Part shown: in pieces, positions 30,523-42,015 of the stretch
Layout of the letters: the number at the start of each line of letters is the position of its first letter
Position numbering within the stretch: the stretch's first letter is position 1
Notes under the pieces: model-generated
What the model was told of the DNA's origin: nothing
Database searches by the model: none
Seen by the model: the letters and a program-made list of their open reading frames with translations, nothing else
Position numbers and translations under genes: made by a program
Assembly (NCBI GenBank): GCA_029255685.2
Contig: CM055319.2
Coordinates: 34,187,068-34,251,067, forward strand
Length of the DNA: 64,000 bases
DNA from: Silene conica
Lineage: Eukaryota; Streptophyta; Magnoliopsida; Caryophyllales; Caryophyllaceae
Reading direction: 5' to 3'

Positions 30523-32089
30523 TGATGCCCGTCGTTGAGGGTATCAAAGATAAAATTTATATTCCTAACTTAAACAATAGATAGTGAAAGTCAGGGTCGA
30601 ACCACAAGGAGGTGGGGAATGTTTATTGTCTTAATGTTAATGTTTAAAGGTAACAAATTTGGGGGTTGATTGGTTGATTATTATATCTAAAGCAAAGATT
30701 AAAATAAAACAAGAATTAAAAGATGAGAATAAAATATAATAAAAGAGGATGCTAGGATGTTTGGGTAATAAATAGCTAAGGTAAAATAAATCCTAAGGTC
30801 AACATGTATTGCAGTCGCGTAAGGGGTGTAACATATCTTTTTAGGTCTATGCTACCTAATAGCTCCTTTCGGCCTATGCTATTAGTTCCTAGGTCTCACA
30901 ATTATTGGGTGTCAACAATAAGGGTGATTCCTAAATCCCAGGTTACATACTTTTCAGCCTTGAGTAACCTATCCGTCTTAAAGTGTAAACCAATGCCCTT
31001 CCCGTATCTTTCAATCTTGGGTAGGTCATTACTAACATCCTACAAGTCTCCTATTGGTCTCATTGCAGGATATTATAATTTATAAAAAAAGACGAAATAA
31101 GAAAACAGACGCGAGTGGTCGACCGACCGGCTACTCCAGTCGGCCGACCACGGCCTCGGTCGACCGACCGACTATTCCAGTCGGCCGACCGGGGTCCTGC
31201 TACAGGTCGGGTTTTCGGATTTTATTCACCTATGCATATTATTCCCTACATCCTAACATATGAAAATTAGCTACTCATGACTGTTAAGACGAATATAAAA
31301 TTGGGAATAAACATAGAGAACATAATAAATAAACTAAGCATGCAAGATTCAATAAGGCCTGGGATTCTAACTTAACAATTGTAATAAAAGCAATAAGAAC
31401 AATAATAAAACTAGATCCAAGAGGAATTACCACAATTGGAATTAAGGCAGAACTGAATAAACTTTATTGAATACTTGGGAACTATTGAAAGATTTCAAAA
31501 CTAAAAATATATGATGAGATTTAAGATAGTAAAAAGATGGTGTGTTCGATAGATAAAAGATATAAGATGAAAAAGATCCCCAAACCCTAATCACAAGATT
31601 AGTTTATATAGGGTAAAAACTAAGAGTTTCCTAAAGATTCTAATTCTACTTTATTTCCGAAAAAGACTCGCATGGGCTTCGTTCTGGTCGGCCGACCCGT
31701 TTAGCTGGTCGGTCGACCGCTTCTCGTTGGGCTTCTTTTATTTCCGGCTCTTTCGTGAAAATTGGATTTTATGAAAATCGGGCCTGGTCGGCCGACCCGT
31801 TTAGCTGGTCGGTCGACCGCTTCTGCACGGAAGTCTTCGGTTTTCTTCTGTCTTGACTCTTGGTACTTGATTTTGACTCCAGTTGACTTTCCATTTATTC
31901 CTTAATTAAGCGAAAGACTTGAGGATACGAATTTGGTGCTAAATTGCTTCTTTTCCGCATAAATCTGCAAAAGTGCATAAAAATACGAAAGTACACAATT
32001 TGTGGGAAATAAAGGCTAAAACATAGTAAATGAGTGACCAAATACGTGTAAAAAATAGATGTAAAACATCATAAAATAGACACGTATCA
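30523..32089 (-). repeat. Outer LTR of the tandem
   Basis: 1567 bp, apparently identical to the middle LTR, which implies a very recent origin of the tandem. It ends exactly against LINE sequence at 32090. Motif pairs lie at the same relative places (about 31117-31190, 31686-31717 and 31786-31817). Confidence 0.93.
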
Positions 32090-34004
32090 CCCTCTTACCA
32101 GCAAAAAAGCCAAAGGAATCCCCATTAAGACTTAAGGAGAAGGATGTGGATGTAACACATGCCATCACCAAATTAGTGAAAGCACTAGGGAACCTTAATG
32201 CTTGCATCATTTGTAGTAAAAAATCCCATTCTACAGTGTCATAGGCTTTTTGAAGATCAATCTTGAACATGCACCTAGGGACACAGTCTTTCTCCCATAC
32301 AACCTGATTAAGTCCTGGCAAATTAGTATGTTTTCCATGATGCTTCTGCCCTGAATGAACCCTCCTTGAGTAGGGGATATTAAATCTGGTAGGACCTTAG
32401 CCAGTCTGTTGCATAGTAATTTTGAGATAATCTTGTAGACCACATTGCAACAGGAGATGGGCCTAAACTGACTGACACTTTGGGGGTTGTTTACCTTAGG
32501 AATAAGTGTCACATTTGTAGTATTCAATTGCTTCAACATTTGGCCTTCAGTAAAGAATTCATGAATAGCTGCACATGTATCATTGGCCACAGTATCCCAG
32601 CTTGCTTTAAAGAATTTGCTAGTATAGCCATCAGGCCCAGGGGCCTTATCATCTGGAATGCTGAACAGAACTTCCTTAATTTCTTCATCACTGACTGGTT
32701 GCTGCAATACCAGGATATGATCATCAGTGCAAATGTTACCCTGCTGGACTATGTGAGATACCACTGGGTTGGTGGTTGTTCTTGTGCCCAGCAAGTTCTT
32801 ATAAAAATGAAGAAAGGTGTTCTGAATCTCAGTAATTTCAGTATGGACCTCCCCTTCTAAATCCTCAATCTGGAGGACTTTGTTTTTCTTTCTCCTTGCC
32901 CTCAACAGTCCATGAAAATAGGCTGTATTGGAATCCCCTTCTTTCAGCCAATGAGCCTTAGATTTCTGCCTAAGATAAGCATTAAGCTGGGCCTGCAAAT
33001 GTACATATTTCTCATGTATCTCATATTCTTGTTGCATTAACTGTTCATCCCCAGGCTGCTGTACTAGTGCCTCCTGCGAACCTTGTAACTGAAGTCTGGT
33101 TATCTCTGTGGTATTCTCTATATCAGAGAATTTCATTCTATTCAGAATTTTCAATGGCTGTTTCAGGGCCTTCAGCTTCTGAACCAGAATATACTGCCTA
33201 GTACCATACAAATCTGACTGCCATTGCTGCTCAACCATTTCTTGATAATCAGCTGCATTACACCACATATTATGGAATTTAAAAGGTCTTTTCCTGTTTA
33301 TATTGCCCATTCCTTCCCTGAGGATGCAAGGATTGTGATCAAAGTATCCTTCAGGGATATAATTTGCTTGCAGATTAGGCAATAAACTGTCCCATTCAAC
33401 ATTTGTAAACACCCTATCCAACTTAGTGTATACCTTATCCTTAGGCTGCTGCTTGTTGGTCCAGGTGTAGTAAGCCCCCACTGTTGGACACTCAGCTAGC
33501 TCACAGTATGCAATACAGTCCTGGAAAGGTATTGCCTCAACTAAACTGAATCCACCCCCTAACCTTTCCTCAGGGAGCATAACACAATTAAAGTCACCCC
33601 CAATAGCCCATGCCCCCTGCATGCCATCAGCTATCAAGGTTAGTCCATAAGCTTTCCCTTTCTGCAATGCCATTGAAGGCATAAATCATAGTGATCTGAA
33701 ACTTAATCTGTCGAGGAATGTGCAACACTTCCATATGAATATATTGAGGGTCATATTCAATGAAATCAATATAATATTCCTCAGGTTGCCAGCCTATCCA
33801 TATACGCCCACCAGGATGAGTATGGGTGTTGGAGCTTATGCTCCAATTATTGAAGATGTTCTTAGCATGATGATGGTTTTGAGGTTTAATCTTAGTTTCT
33901 AAGAAAGCAAAAGGCCCTACATTATTCTGAAGCAGCAAATTATTAATGTCCCGCTGCTTATCTACTTTATTCATACCTCTAACATTCCAAATCCCAATAA
34001 TCAT
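32090..34004 (-). pseudogene. LINE ORF2, N-terminal part (endonuclease, RT start)
   Basis: Starts at the ATG at 34004. The apurinic-type endonuclease has IWNVRGMN, LETK, GGDFN, LDRVF and FDHNP in order. After a linker comes the RT start, with VTLIPKV, FRPISCCNVVYKIISK, QGGFIQGRS and then KIDLQKAYDTVEWDFL. Two frameshifts interrupt it, one within 33627-33682 (endonuclease) and one within 32231-32321 (RT, between the QGGFIQGRS and KAYDTVEW motifs). The reading continues at 20633 after the nested element: AGKR (here) joins GLRQGDP (there). Its ATG overlaps the ORF1 stop as ATGA. Confidence 0.92.
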
Positions 34005-35196
34005 TGGGATTTGGATGGAGATGGTGGCCTGCTAGTTTCTCCCCCCTTTCCAGCTGTATTAGTAAGTTTATCCTTGTAAGTAGGACTTGCAGTAGTGTTT
34101 GCTGGACTGGTCATAAACCCTCGAGGCATGCCATAGAGGGGTTCCTCTTCTGCTCTGTCATCTTGAGTGTCTGCAATTGGAATCTTTTGTGTAGCAGTCA
34201 ATGCTGGTACCTGCTTAACTGGTGGGAGGGGTGGTCTAGCACCAGTGGTGCCCACCTTCCTCCTCCACACCTGTTTGCTCTTTGGTTGTTCTTTATTCCT
34301 TCTACAGATAGCCATATGTCCCATAATTTGACATTTAGAACACTTACTAGGGATCCATTCATACTCAACTGGTATATCAATTATGTTACCCTTCTCATCT
34401 TGTACTCTAATGTTGCTAGGGAACTTTTGACCCACTTGAACTTCAACCATGATCCTTGTCAATCCCAGTCTGGTTCTATATTCAGTAAGTTCATCCCTCT
34501 TTATGAATTTGCCTATCTTGCCGACTATCTTTGGTATACTAGCTCCCCACAATTTGAGGGGTAGCTTGTGTAGCCTATCCACGTAGGGACTGTCTTCACT
34601 TCCTCCTTCTCTAAGTCAACATCAGACAGCCATTTCTTGATGATGACTTGTTTACTGTCAAATAAATGCATTCCTGCAGCCAGAACAGCTTCCTGCATCT
34701 CCTTCGTTTGAAATCTCACCACAAAAACACCATTAGGTAGGAAGGATATTGTCTCTATCTTATGATGTTTCCATACTCTTTTTAAATAGCCTTCAAAGAC
34801 AGGCCAGGGTGGATTGGATCCCAGTAAAAAACCATATACTGCAAACTTCCAGAAGTCCACCTCTTCCTGGATGTCTTCTTCTGTGATAGTGATTACGTCC
34901 TCTTCCTCATCCATTATCTCTACTATCCTCTTCCCATGTCTATCATACCAGTCTCCCTGGGATTCCTCTGGTTCATTGATAGCCTCTTCCTCTGTTACAA
35001 TAGGATCAGCAGTATTGCCCTGATCATCACATTCAGTAAAGTCAAAGGGTGCAACACCTACCAGTTTTGTCATACTTCCATACTTGTTTGCCTCCTCTAC
35101 ATTAGGTACTTTTGAGCCCTTATCATTCCTTCCTTTGTCTTTGGTCTTCCTGCTAGTGATGTTGCGAAGTTGAGATGGTGAAGAATCCATAGCCAT
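34001..35196 (-). pseudogene. LINE ORF1 (DUF4283 plus zinc knuckle)
   Basis: I take the start as the ATG at 35196 (MAMDSSPSQL). The first half is acidic, then a DUF4283-type fold (about codons 105-190: FAVYGFLLGSNPPWPVFEG, VFVVRFQTKEMQ, VIIKKW). A second block has LPLKLWGASIP and a CCHC knuckle KCSKCQIMGHMAIC, then a proline-rich tail. One frameshift near 34575 separates the two blocks; a single missing base would account for it. The stop TGA (34001-34003) overlaps the ORF2 start. The product would coat LINE RNA. Confidence 0.9.
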
Positions 35197-35255
35197 GATG
35201 CACAAGATCTTCAAAAAGTCAACGCCGTCAATACGTTCAAATCGCCATGCTAGAG

Positions 35256-36656
35256 AGCGTTAGGGTTTTTTTTTGAATTTTCATGATTTGTTGCTTTTTT
35301 TGTTTTGTTTTTGCATATAGTTTAGTTTGAATAAAATGATGATGAATTTGATGATGTCATGCTTTGCTTGAATCTCCTACTGTTTTCCTATTACATTCTC
35401 CAATTTTCATGCTTTTTGAAGTTTTGTGAGTCACATACGAGGAAATTTTGGCTTGCATGGGGATGTCTTGACATAGTAGGTAGAGAATGAAATTGTGATT
35501 TATTTGGCTTGATCTTTTGGCATTGGCAAACCTATAAAATTGAGAGTTTAGAGCCTCCTAAGACCGTTACATCCTTTTTCGGTCTCATTTAGATGTGTGA
35601 GTAGGTCTCCTCATGGTTTTGTGTTACATCAAAAGGCATAAATATGGTTTTTGTCCCGTTTCATAAGCATTGCATTCATCTTGTGAGTATTTGAAAGCCT
35701 TTCACATGACCCTTTTGCCCATTCTTCACCATATACACATGTTACCTTTCCTTTAAGCTACATCTCAAAATTTGTCTACCTTTTTAAATTAGTAGCTTAG
35801 TCATTGGATCTTGGGTGCTCAATTGGGATATGGTTCAAATAGTGTTGGTTATTATTGTGATTGGCATTGAAAAAGAAAATGTTTCAAAAAAATAAAAGGA
35901 AAAAAAGAATTAAAAGGAAGAAATGAAAAAAAAAAGCATGAAGTGAAAAGAAAAAAAAAAGAGAGGAAGAAAGCAAGAAGAAGAGAAAAATAGAAGTTCC
36001 CATTCATCGTAAATAAAAACAAAATTTTTTGAGAAGTTCTTACTTCCTCCATTCCAATCAATTCTATACATTTCACTTTTTAGACACTATTAATAAGTCG
36101 AGTGAATTTTCGACACAACTTCTAATATATAACATAAAAGATAGTCATATGAGATCTTGTTTAAATTATCTTACCGAGTATATTGTGAATATCAAAGTTT
36201 TATAATTTTTATCGATACGTAACTAAAGATATTAACAAAAGAAAACGGGTATTGGAAAACGTGAATAAAGTAAATGTATAGAATTGTGGAATGGAGGAAG
36301 TATTTGTTTTGCCTTGGAAAGAAAGTCATCTTTCCGATTTTTGACTTCAGCACTTTGTAATTGGTTGGGTTTGACTTGGATTGAGCATCCTTGCATTGAT
36401 GGTTAGTTGCTAGCTTGAATTAGCTCCAATTACCATAATTCATATGTCCCCTCCTTACCCATCACATATTGATTTCCTCTTACATTTTGCTTCATTTGTA
36501 TGCTTACATTTTGATTGCATTGTCTATTGGATTGGAATATTCACCATATTAGATTGTCGGCACAATTTCATGAGTCGAGTTTAGGAGAGTGTTTTCACAT
36601 ACAAATCTCCTTTACATTTATTTGTGTGCTTGAGTGTACCTGATGCGTATTTGGGG
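35256..36656 (+). mobile_element. Athila-like 3' internal region, continued after the LINE
   Basis: Continues the plus-strand element interrupted at 19113. It is non-coding, with lineage-like words such as GAGCCTCCTAAGACCG and GACCCTTTTGCCCATTC, and a purine-rich tract (35870-35990) whose frame is low-complexity only. A Stowaway-like MITE is nested at 36043-36300. It ends in a polypurine-like TATTTGGGG just before the LTR at 36657. Confidence 0.6.
36043..36300. mobile_element. Stowaway-like MITE, 258 bp
   Basis: Terminal inverted repeats CTTCCTCCATTCCA / TGGAATGGAGGAAG are flanked by TA on both sides (36041-36042 and 36301-36302), the target duplication of Tc1/mariner-type elements. A related, more diverged copy in the other orientation lies at 39719-39986. 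Confidence 0.88.
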
Positions 36657-36716
36657 TGATAATCAAATTAGACGATCAACGAAAATACGTATGTTGCAGC
36701 GGAAATAATAATCTTG

Positions 36717-37631
36717 TGAAATATCACGAATGAGAATAAATAAAGGACGAAAAATAACAAGTAAAAACGAATGATGAACGTTGATGGTGAACGACGCGGT
36801 GATGAACGGTGGTGGTGGCCGACGTTGGTGATCTCTCACGGTGGTGATGATTGATGATCGTTGTTGACGTAGAGGTGTACTGCTACCAATACTTGAAAGA
36901 TTGATGAGACGATGTAATGAATGATTGATGTAATTCGAAGGATAGGATAATTGACCAAGCTCACACAAATACTTAAATAATTATTTTGAAGCTCACACAG
37001 ATACTTCGGGATTAAAGCTCACACAGATACTTTAGGTTTTTGTAAGTAAAACTTAACAAGAATTTTATAATTTTGATAATTGAATTGGATCCCTAAAACA
37101 ATAACCTAAGATGCCTATTTATAGTAAGGTCATCCGTCACAATCCGACTCAAAGTAGGAAACCCTACACGTCTAGAACTCGTCCAAACCATACGAGTTAC
37201 TCGTGTATCCTATTCCAAATATGGAAACCTACTTCTATCCTAATGGATTAAATAATCCTTATTCTAAAATAAAAGATAAAATAATAAAGAAAAAGATTAA
37301 GTTGTAACAAACCTCCTAACAACTTAATAACTAACTCTAACAAACTTATAACTAACTTGTAACCAACTTGTAACAACCTTAACAACTTAGTTGTAACAAA
37401 CTAATAACAACCTAGTAACTAACTTAGTTGAAGAAGATAATTAAATAACAAACCCTAATAATAATAGAAGTAGTAAAAACGTGTGGCTTTAAACGTTAGG
37501 TCTTGGCCCATCACACGTCTAGGGTTAGGACGGTGGTCATGATCACCATCAAAGCTTCTTGGAAGCTTCCTTTGTTCTTTCAACACCTTCCCAAGCTATC
37601 TTGAATATACGTATTGACCCTAATTCAAACA
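36717..37631 (-). repeat. Solo LTR with TCTTG target duplication, copy 2 of the 0.9-kb family
   Basis: 915 bp from TGAAATATCACG to TTCAAACA. TCTTG precedes it (36712-36716) and follows it (37632-37636). No internal sequence is present, so it is the product of recombination between two LTRs. TATA in minus sense lies at about 37113-37125. Homologous to 4954-5858. Confidence 0.9.
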
Positions 37632-37811
37632 TCTTGTGATCAAGCTTCTTAGAAGTGACGAAACAAGGAAGAAAGTCAAGAAGTCAACAGAAGTCAATGC
37701 TTGAAGGTCAATTGCAAAGCATGACAGCAACAATGATGTCATTCTATGACGTTATCAAGAACCCAAATGTAAACAATTGAAGAAATACAAAGAACGAAGA
37801 CATTTGTTTTC

Positions 37812-37945
37812 ACCTCGGTCGGGGTGAGCTGCCACGGGGTACCAGGGTGGATTTGATCACTGAGTTTTAAGGTCTAAATTCAAGGAATGCGAGCTTGATT
37901 GCTCATACCTCGGTCGGGGTGGGCTGCCCCGGGGTACCAGGGTGG
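37812..37945. repeat. Paired G-rich palindromic motifs upstream of TATA
   Basis: Two copies of a 38-bp block. In each, GGTC (37817, 37912) and GGTACC (37838, 37933) are 21 bp apart. A related single block, CCCCGATCGGGGCAGCTG, occurs in the same element's 3' region at about 18593-18611. Confidence 0.75.
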
Positions 37946-38935
37946 CTGTGACTTTGAGGCTTTTGGTTCTCCCTCCTCGTTACTATATGTACTCCTGTAT
38001 TTCATTCGAAAATATTCATCATTCAGCTCTTGTTCTGAGTTCTACTTTACATAAAACCTAGTTCTAGTTTTATTTACGCCTGTAAGAATTCTTCCTAGTT
38101 TATTCAAGTATTTTCCGGGTTTTCTTTGCAATTTGTTCTCCAAGTTCTTACTTCCCTTCTTTCCTAATTATTGGTAATTTTTGTCCTTTTTCAGTCTTTA
38201 TTTCATTATCGTTATCATGTCAATCATAGTTCATAGAATTGCTAGTTTAGTTCCCCACGCCATGTGTGAGTAGTTTCATATCTAGGGTAGGGAAGCCATG
38301 TTAGAATAGTTGATTAGTTCTGTCAAATTACAATGTTTTCATCATCATCATCATCTTGTTGATTATTTACATGCTTGTTTCATTTGATTAATATATAATT
38401 ATTGACCATGACTATTGCTAAATCGTTATTCTCATCCTAAGATCGAAAGCCGGGATAGAACTTGATTAATCTATAGTTGTAGTCGTAATTGTTAATTGTG
38501 GCATTCTCATCCTAAGATCGAAAGTCGGGTGTCAAAGCATGCTATAATAGTTTAATCCAATTTATGCGAAAGTTCTTTGCTAGTCAAACTATGGTTAGAC
38601 AATAGGCCGAGAGGTATTTGTTAGAACCTAATCAACCTTTGATGATGAATTCCGTAATTTGACATAGCTAATTATCCTTCTACATGTGCAACCCCAATTC
38701 CCTAGATTCCTTCTCATAATTGTTTACAACTTCTCTTTTATCAATTCTATTTTTAGTCAATCCTTAATCAAAATCAAACAACTTGTGACCGACCTAGATA
38801 GTTTTCTATTCATAGCTAATCACAAATGCATTTCCGTCTCCCTGAGATCGGCCCCTTCCTCCCTATCTACATGAATTTGTATCTTAGTCAAGTCTAGGGT
38901 ATTTTATCTTTGTTAGGTGTGCGATAAGCCTATCA

Positions 38936-39718
38936 GTGAAAGAGTCTAATGGTCGAAGGTGTTAATGAGGAAAGAGTGGTGAACACAAAGTGAAGTGTGT
39001 GGCCTGTTTTAGTTAGTATAACACCCTCATAATCTAAGGACTTTAGGAAGGTCCATTAGACTATGAAAGTATTACTATCTCAGTTTCCCGAGTTATAATA
39101 TCAAGATAAACAACCAACAAGCAACCTTTAGTATAAAGTAAAGATTAATGATCACCTAAACAAAAGTCTGTGGAAGCTAAGTAAACTATCAGGACATTAC
39201 AAAAGTGAGTGATGTCTCATCCTCCCCAAGCTAGCAAGCATCAACATCGTCGAACCTGAAACTCTACTCACCATTACATGGATCATCACGGTAAAAACAA
39301 CAAGCATCTGCTGAATAAACAGTCATTAAACAATAAGCTCAATACCACAATCTGATAATCACAAACACTGATATCACTGTTGCAACAACACAAGTGGCGG
39401 CCTTAAGCCCCACATCAATCCCCACTTGCTCGCGGCAAGGGGTACCCAGATCCTTAATGTGCATTTCCTCTCCGGCTAATATCATGTCATTCATTAAGGT
39501 TGATTTCGGGATACATATTTCTATGTAATATTGTTTATATAAAAAGTTTTACATTCCGACTAATATCATGTAATAGTATAGATGTTTAAAACTTAATTAC
39601 GAATATTATTTACATATGCCTGTGCATTTTTACATGGGTGCTAAACTAGTTTCAGTAGTTTGTAAGAAACGAAATACAACGTGGTCATTTGTAAAATACG
39701 GCTAATATTAGGTGGTAA
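38936..39718. repeat. Fragment of a LARD-like LTR and unclassified flank
   Basis: From 39017, TATAACACCCTCAT and a following block with ATCTCAGTTTCCCGAG and GGATCATCACGG resemble the start of the long LTRs at 14617 and 56270. Similarity fades by about 39440. From there to 39718 I see only AT-rich sequence with two copies of CTAATATCATGT. Confidence 0.4.
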
Positions 39719-39986
39719 TTCATTCATTTCAATCAATTCTTTACATTTGTTTTATTCACGTTTGTCAATACTCGTTTTCTTTTGTTAATAAACTTAATAT
39801 CTTTAGTTATGTATCGATAAAAATTAAAAAACTTTAATATTTACAATGTATTCGGTATGACAATTTCAACAAGATCTCACATAACTATTTTTATATTATA
39901 TATTAAAAGTTGTGTCGAAAATTTATTCGACTAATAAATAATGCCAAAAAAAGTGAAAGGTATAAAATCGATTGAAATAGAGGAAT
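39719..39986. mobile_element. Diverged Stowaway-like MITE
   Basis: Ends TTCATTCATTTCAATCAATTC and, inverted, AATTCCTCTATTTCAATCG; the interior shares ATCGATACGTAAC-type words, inverted, with 36043-36300. Ends are approximate. It lies about 180 bp upstream of the TMEM230-like start codon, in its promoter region. Confidence 0.65.
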
Positions 39987-40170
39987 TAAGTAACAATTTT
40001 CAGTTAAAACAACGAGTAGTTTGACAAAAGTCTTTAGTCTCTCAATAGAGCATCGTCATCTCATTTAAGTTGTTACCTGAAGAAACCCCAACAAAGAAAA
40101 CAACCAACCCCAACAAAGAAAAGAATTGAAAGCAAAGGATTTGTTGTTGAGCTCAAAGATAGCGGCAAGA

Positions 40171-41099
40171 ATGGCGTATGTGGACCATGCATTCTCCATA
40201 ACAGATGAAGACATAATGATTGAAAGCTCTTATGCCGTTAACAATAAACCTCCTATCAAAGAGATCGCTCTTGCTGTTGCCCTCCTTGTCTTTGGTGTTG
40301 TTGGTATTGTTCTCGGCGTTTACATGGCTGCTAATCATATCGGTGGCGATACTGCTCATGGTTTATTTCTTTTCTTTTCCATCTATTTTATTCCCAAAAA
40401 CTTTTCATCTTTTTTGGGGGAAATCCTTGGTTCTTTGATTTATTCTCAATCATGGGTTTTTCTTTGTATATGCTTAATTTCTTTGAATTTTGTTACTTCA
40501 TCTCTTTTTTAGAGAGTTTAAAAACTGTGTATTGATGATGTATTTAGCAGTGGATAGAGTGGGCTACTAGATTTATTGACCCCTAAACAATCTACTCCCT
40601 CCGTCACTGGTTATTTGTTTGGCACGAACAACAAGGAAAGAGGAGGGGGTCAATTATTGGATGACAAGCGGACAAATGGGTGTGGAGGATTAAAATGTCC
40701 ATCAAAGGCATTTGAAATAGAAAACTAAGACCCCAAAATGGAACAGTAAACTGGGACAGAGGGAGTATGTTTTAGCAAACCCTTATTCCAAATCCTGGAT
40801 CGCCGCTGGATATAGTGTTATGGTAGTGTTGGTCTAATTTATGAATAGGATGGAAGCTGGGTTGGTTGGTAGTTCGTTCGGTTATTGAACATTTGGTTAA
40901 TGTTAAGAGAAATGGGTTGTGTAGTTTTTGTGATGTATTTTCATGTGAGTGTTTAACAGATTTAATTGTTGAAACAGGGATGTTCTTTGCAATATTAGGA
41001 GGGATCTTGTTCTTACCGGGTTTCTATTACACGAGGATTGCATACTATGCTTACAAGGGATACAAGGGGTTTTCTTTCTCTAACATTCCTCCTGTTTAG
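40171..41099 (+). CDS. TMEM230-like membrane protein gene, two exons
   Basis: Exon 1 is 40171-40360 and exon 2 is 40978-41099, joined across a 617-bp GT-AG intron (donor GTTTAT, acceptor AACAG). The product is 103 residues. It begins [16 protein letters not shown] and ends FSFSNIPPV. Two membrane helices are visible, about residues 31-52 ([20 protein letters not shown]) and 65-83 ([14 protein letters not shown]), joined by the family word HIGGDTAHG, with [15 protein letters not shown] after the second. This matches plant TMEM230/DUF872 proteins, small endomembrane proteins; the animal homologue is linked to vesicle and Golgi traffic. An in-frame ATG at 40126 would add 15 residues, but the family starts at MAYVDHAF. 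No break was seen, so the gene is probably functional. Confidence 0.9.
40595..40765. mobile_element. Stowaway MITE in the TMEM230-like intron, 171 bp
   Basis: Terminal inverted repeats CTCCCTCCGTCAC / GGGACAGAGGGAG are flanked by TA (40593-40594 and 40766-40767). It lies wholly within the intron and does not touch the splice sites. Confidence 0.92.
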
Positions 41100-41728
41100 A
41101 GGTCAGAAAGTAGATTTACCTTTACATATTACGTCTACGCCTGCTTGTTGTACAGAAAAAGGGAGTTCAGACAATGAAAGGAAATCAAATGTAATATTTG
41201 TCTCAGTAAGTAGTGTTGTTATTAGGGGAGGTGAGGTTGATGTGGTTGCTGATAAGATTGTGTGGTGTTATTGAATAAACCCGGGTTAAGTGTGTGCCTG
41301 CTAGTCAACTAATGTACCCTTTTCTCATAACCATGGATATATAGTCTCAGACATTGTGTATTAATGAAGTCACTGAATGAATTTTACAAGTACTTGGTAC
41401 CTGTGTTTGTATTAGCGCTGATACTTATTACAAATTTTAGCCTTTCAATTTCTATTAGATTAGTCATGTCTGAGTTGCCTAAAAATTTGTTTATCAAATT
41501 TACGCTGGTTCATAAGAGTAGACTTGCCATAAATGCCACATTTTTTAGCCTTTGTGGAATGATACATTATTTTCACCCATTATCGCTTCTTGCTTGAGTT
41601 ATCTGGTGCAATAACATCAATCTTGGTGAATAGGTAATTTTTAGTTATAAGCTGTATGTACTACTTGCTGCCTAAGATGAAGAACTTAAGAATGAATTTT
41701 GGCTATGTTAAAGCTTACCTTTTCACTT
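41100..41728 (+). other. Probable 3' untranslated region of the TMEM230-like gene
   Basis: AATAAA occurs 170 bp after the stop (41273-41278). I see no other gene; the 77-codon frame at 41364 has no family features. Confidence 0.5.
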
Positions 41729-42000
41729 AGGGTGTGTTTATTGAAGGATTTGGAGGGAATTGGAAGGATGAGAAATTCATTGTTTGGTTAGCAAAAGGAA
41801 GTTAGAAGGATTTGGAGGGAAGGGAAAATGAATCCCTCCATTCCCCTCCTACGAGGCAAATTATTTCCCCACTAACATAGGCAAGATTTGGAGAGAAAAT
41901 CACCTCCTCCATTCTCCCTCCCCTCCCATTCTCTCCCTTTCTTTTCCCTCCTTCCCCCTCCCCTCCCTTTCCCTTCTTCTTTGCTATCCAAACACAACCT
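41729..42000. mobile_element. hAT-like MITE, first of an inverted pair
   Basis: 272 bp with ends AGGGTGTGTTTATTG and, inverted, TTGTGTTTGGATAGC. The body is GGAGGGA-rich. The next element is the same sequence in opposite orientation. The AGGGTGTGTTTGG termini suit hAT-type MITEs, but I found no clear 8-bp target duplication. Confidence 0.6.
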
Positions 42001-42015
42001 TAAGCTCTATCTTTT

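Larger units (their letters stand above)
20634..32089 (-). mobile_element. Tandem of two gag-protease-only Athila-like units sharing a middle LTR
   Basis: In minus sense the order is LTR (30523-32089), primer site, gag-protease (27608-30400), 3' region (25538-27607), LTR (23971-25537), primer site, gag-protease (20978-23848), and a short 3' segment ending at 20634. Segments 20634-25537 and 27186-32089 are almost identical; I see only a few differences in 4.9 kb. No reverse transcriptase or integrase is present in either unit, so the family is non-autonomous (TR-GAG-like with a protease). The gag-protease frames look whole. At the LINE the right border is a proper LTR end, the left border lies in internal sequence, and LINE bases rejoin exactly with no target duplication. 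Very young by its near-identity. Confidence 0.88.
19114..35255 (-). mobile_element. L1-type LINE, split by a nested LTR element
   Basis: A minus-strand non-LTR retrotransposon. Its 3' end is marked by a T-tract on the plus strand (19114-19127, the poly(A) tail) and its 5' end by CCCTAACGCTC near 35255. The 11.5-kb insertion at 20634-32089 lies inside the reverse transcriptase; without it the LINE is about 4.7 kb. It encodes ORF1 (nucleic-acid chaperone type) and ORF2 (endonuclease plus reverse transcriptase). It sits in the 3' region of the Athila-like element, which resumes at 35256. Exact target duplications are obscured by T-rich flanks. Reading frames carry at least three frameshifts, so it is inactive. 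Confidence 0.9.
36657..38935 (+). repeat. 3' LTR of the plus-strand Athila-like element
   Basis: Begins TGATAATC after the purine tract and ends near CCTATCA. It contains a nested solo LTR (36717-37631). Two copies of a GGTCGGGG / GGGGTACC pair lie at 37812-37850 and 37910-37945, followed by a TATA-like CTATATGTA at about 37982-37990. Further right it has the lineage word GTGTGAGTAGTTTC. Without the nested piece it is about 1.36 kb. It differs from the LTR at 6575, so these are two subfamilies. Confidence 0.65.

Noticed and set aside
34004-34564. 186-codon plus-strand frame
   Set aside because: It lies opposite LINE ORF1, whose domains are clear on the minus strand.
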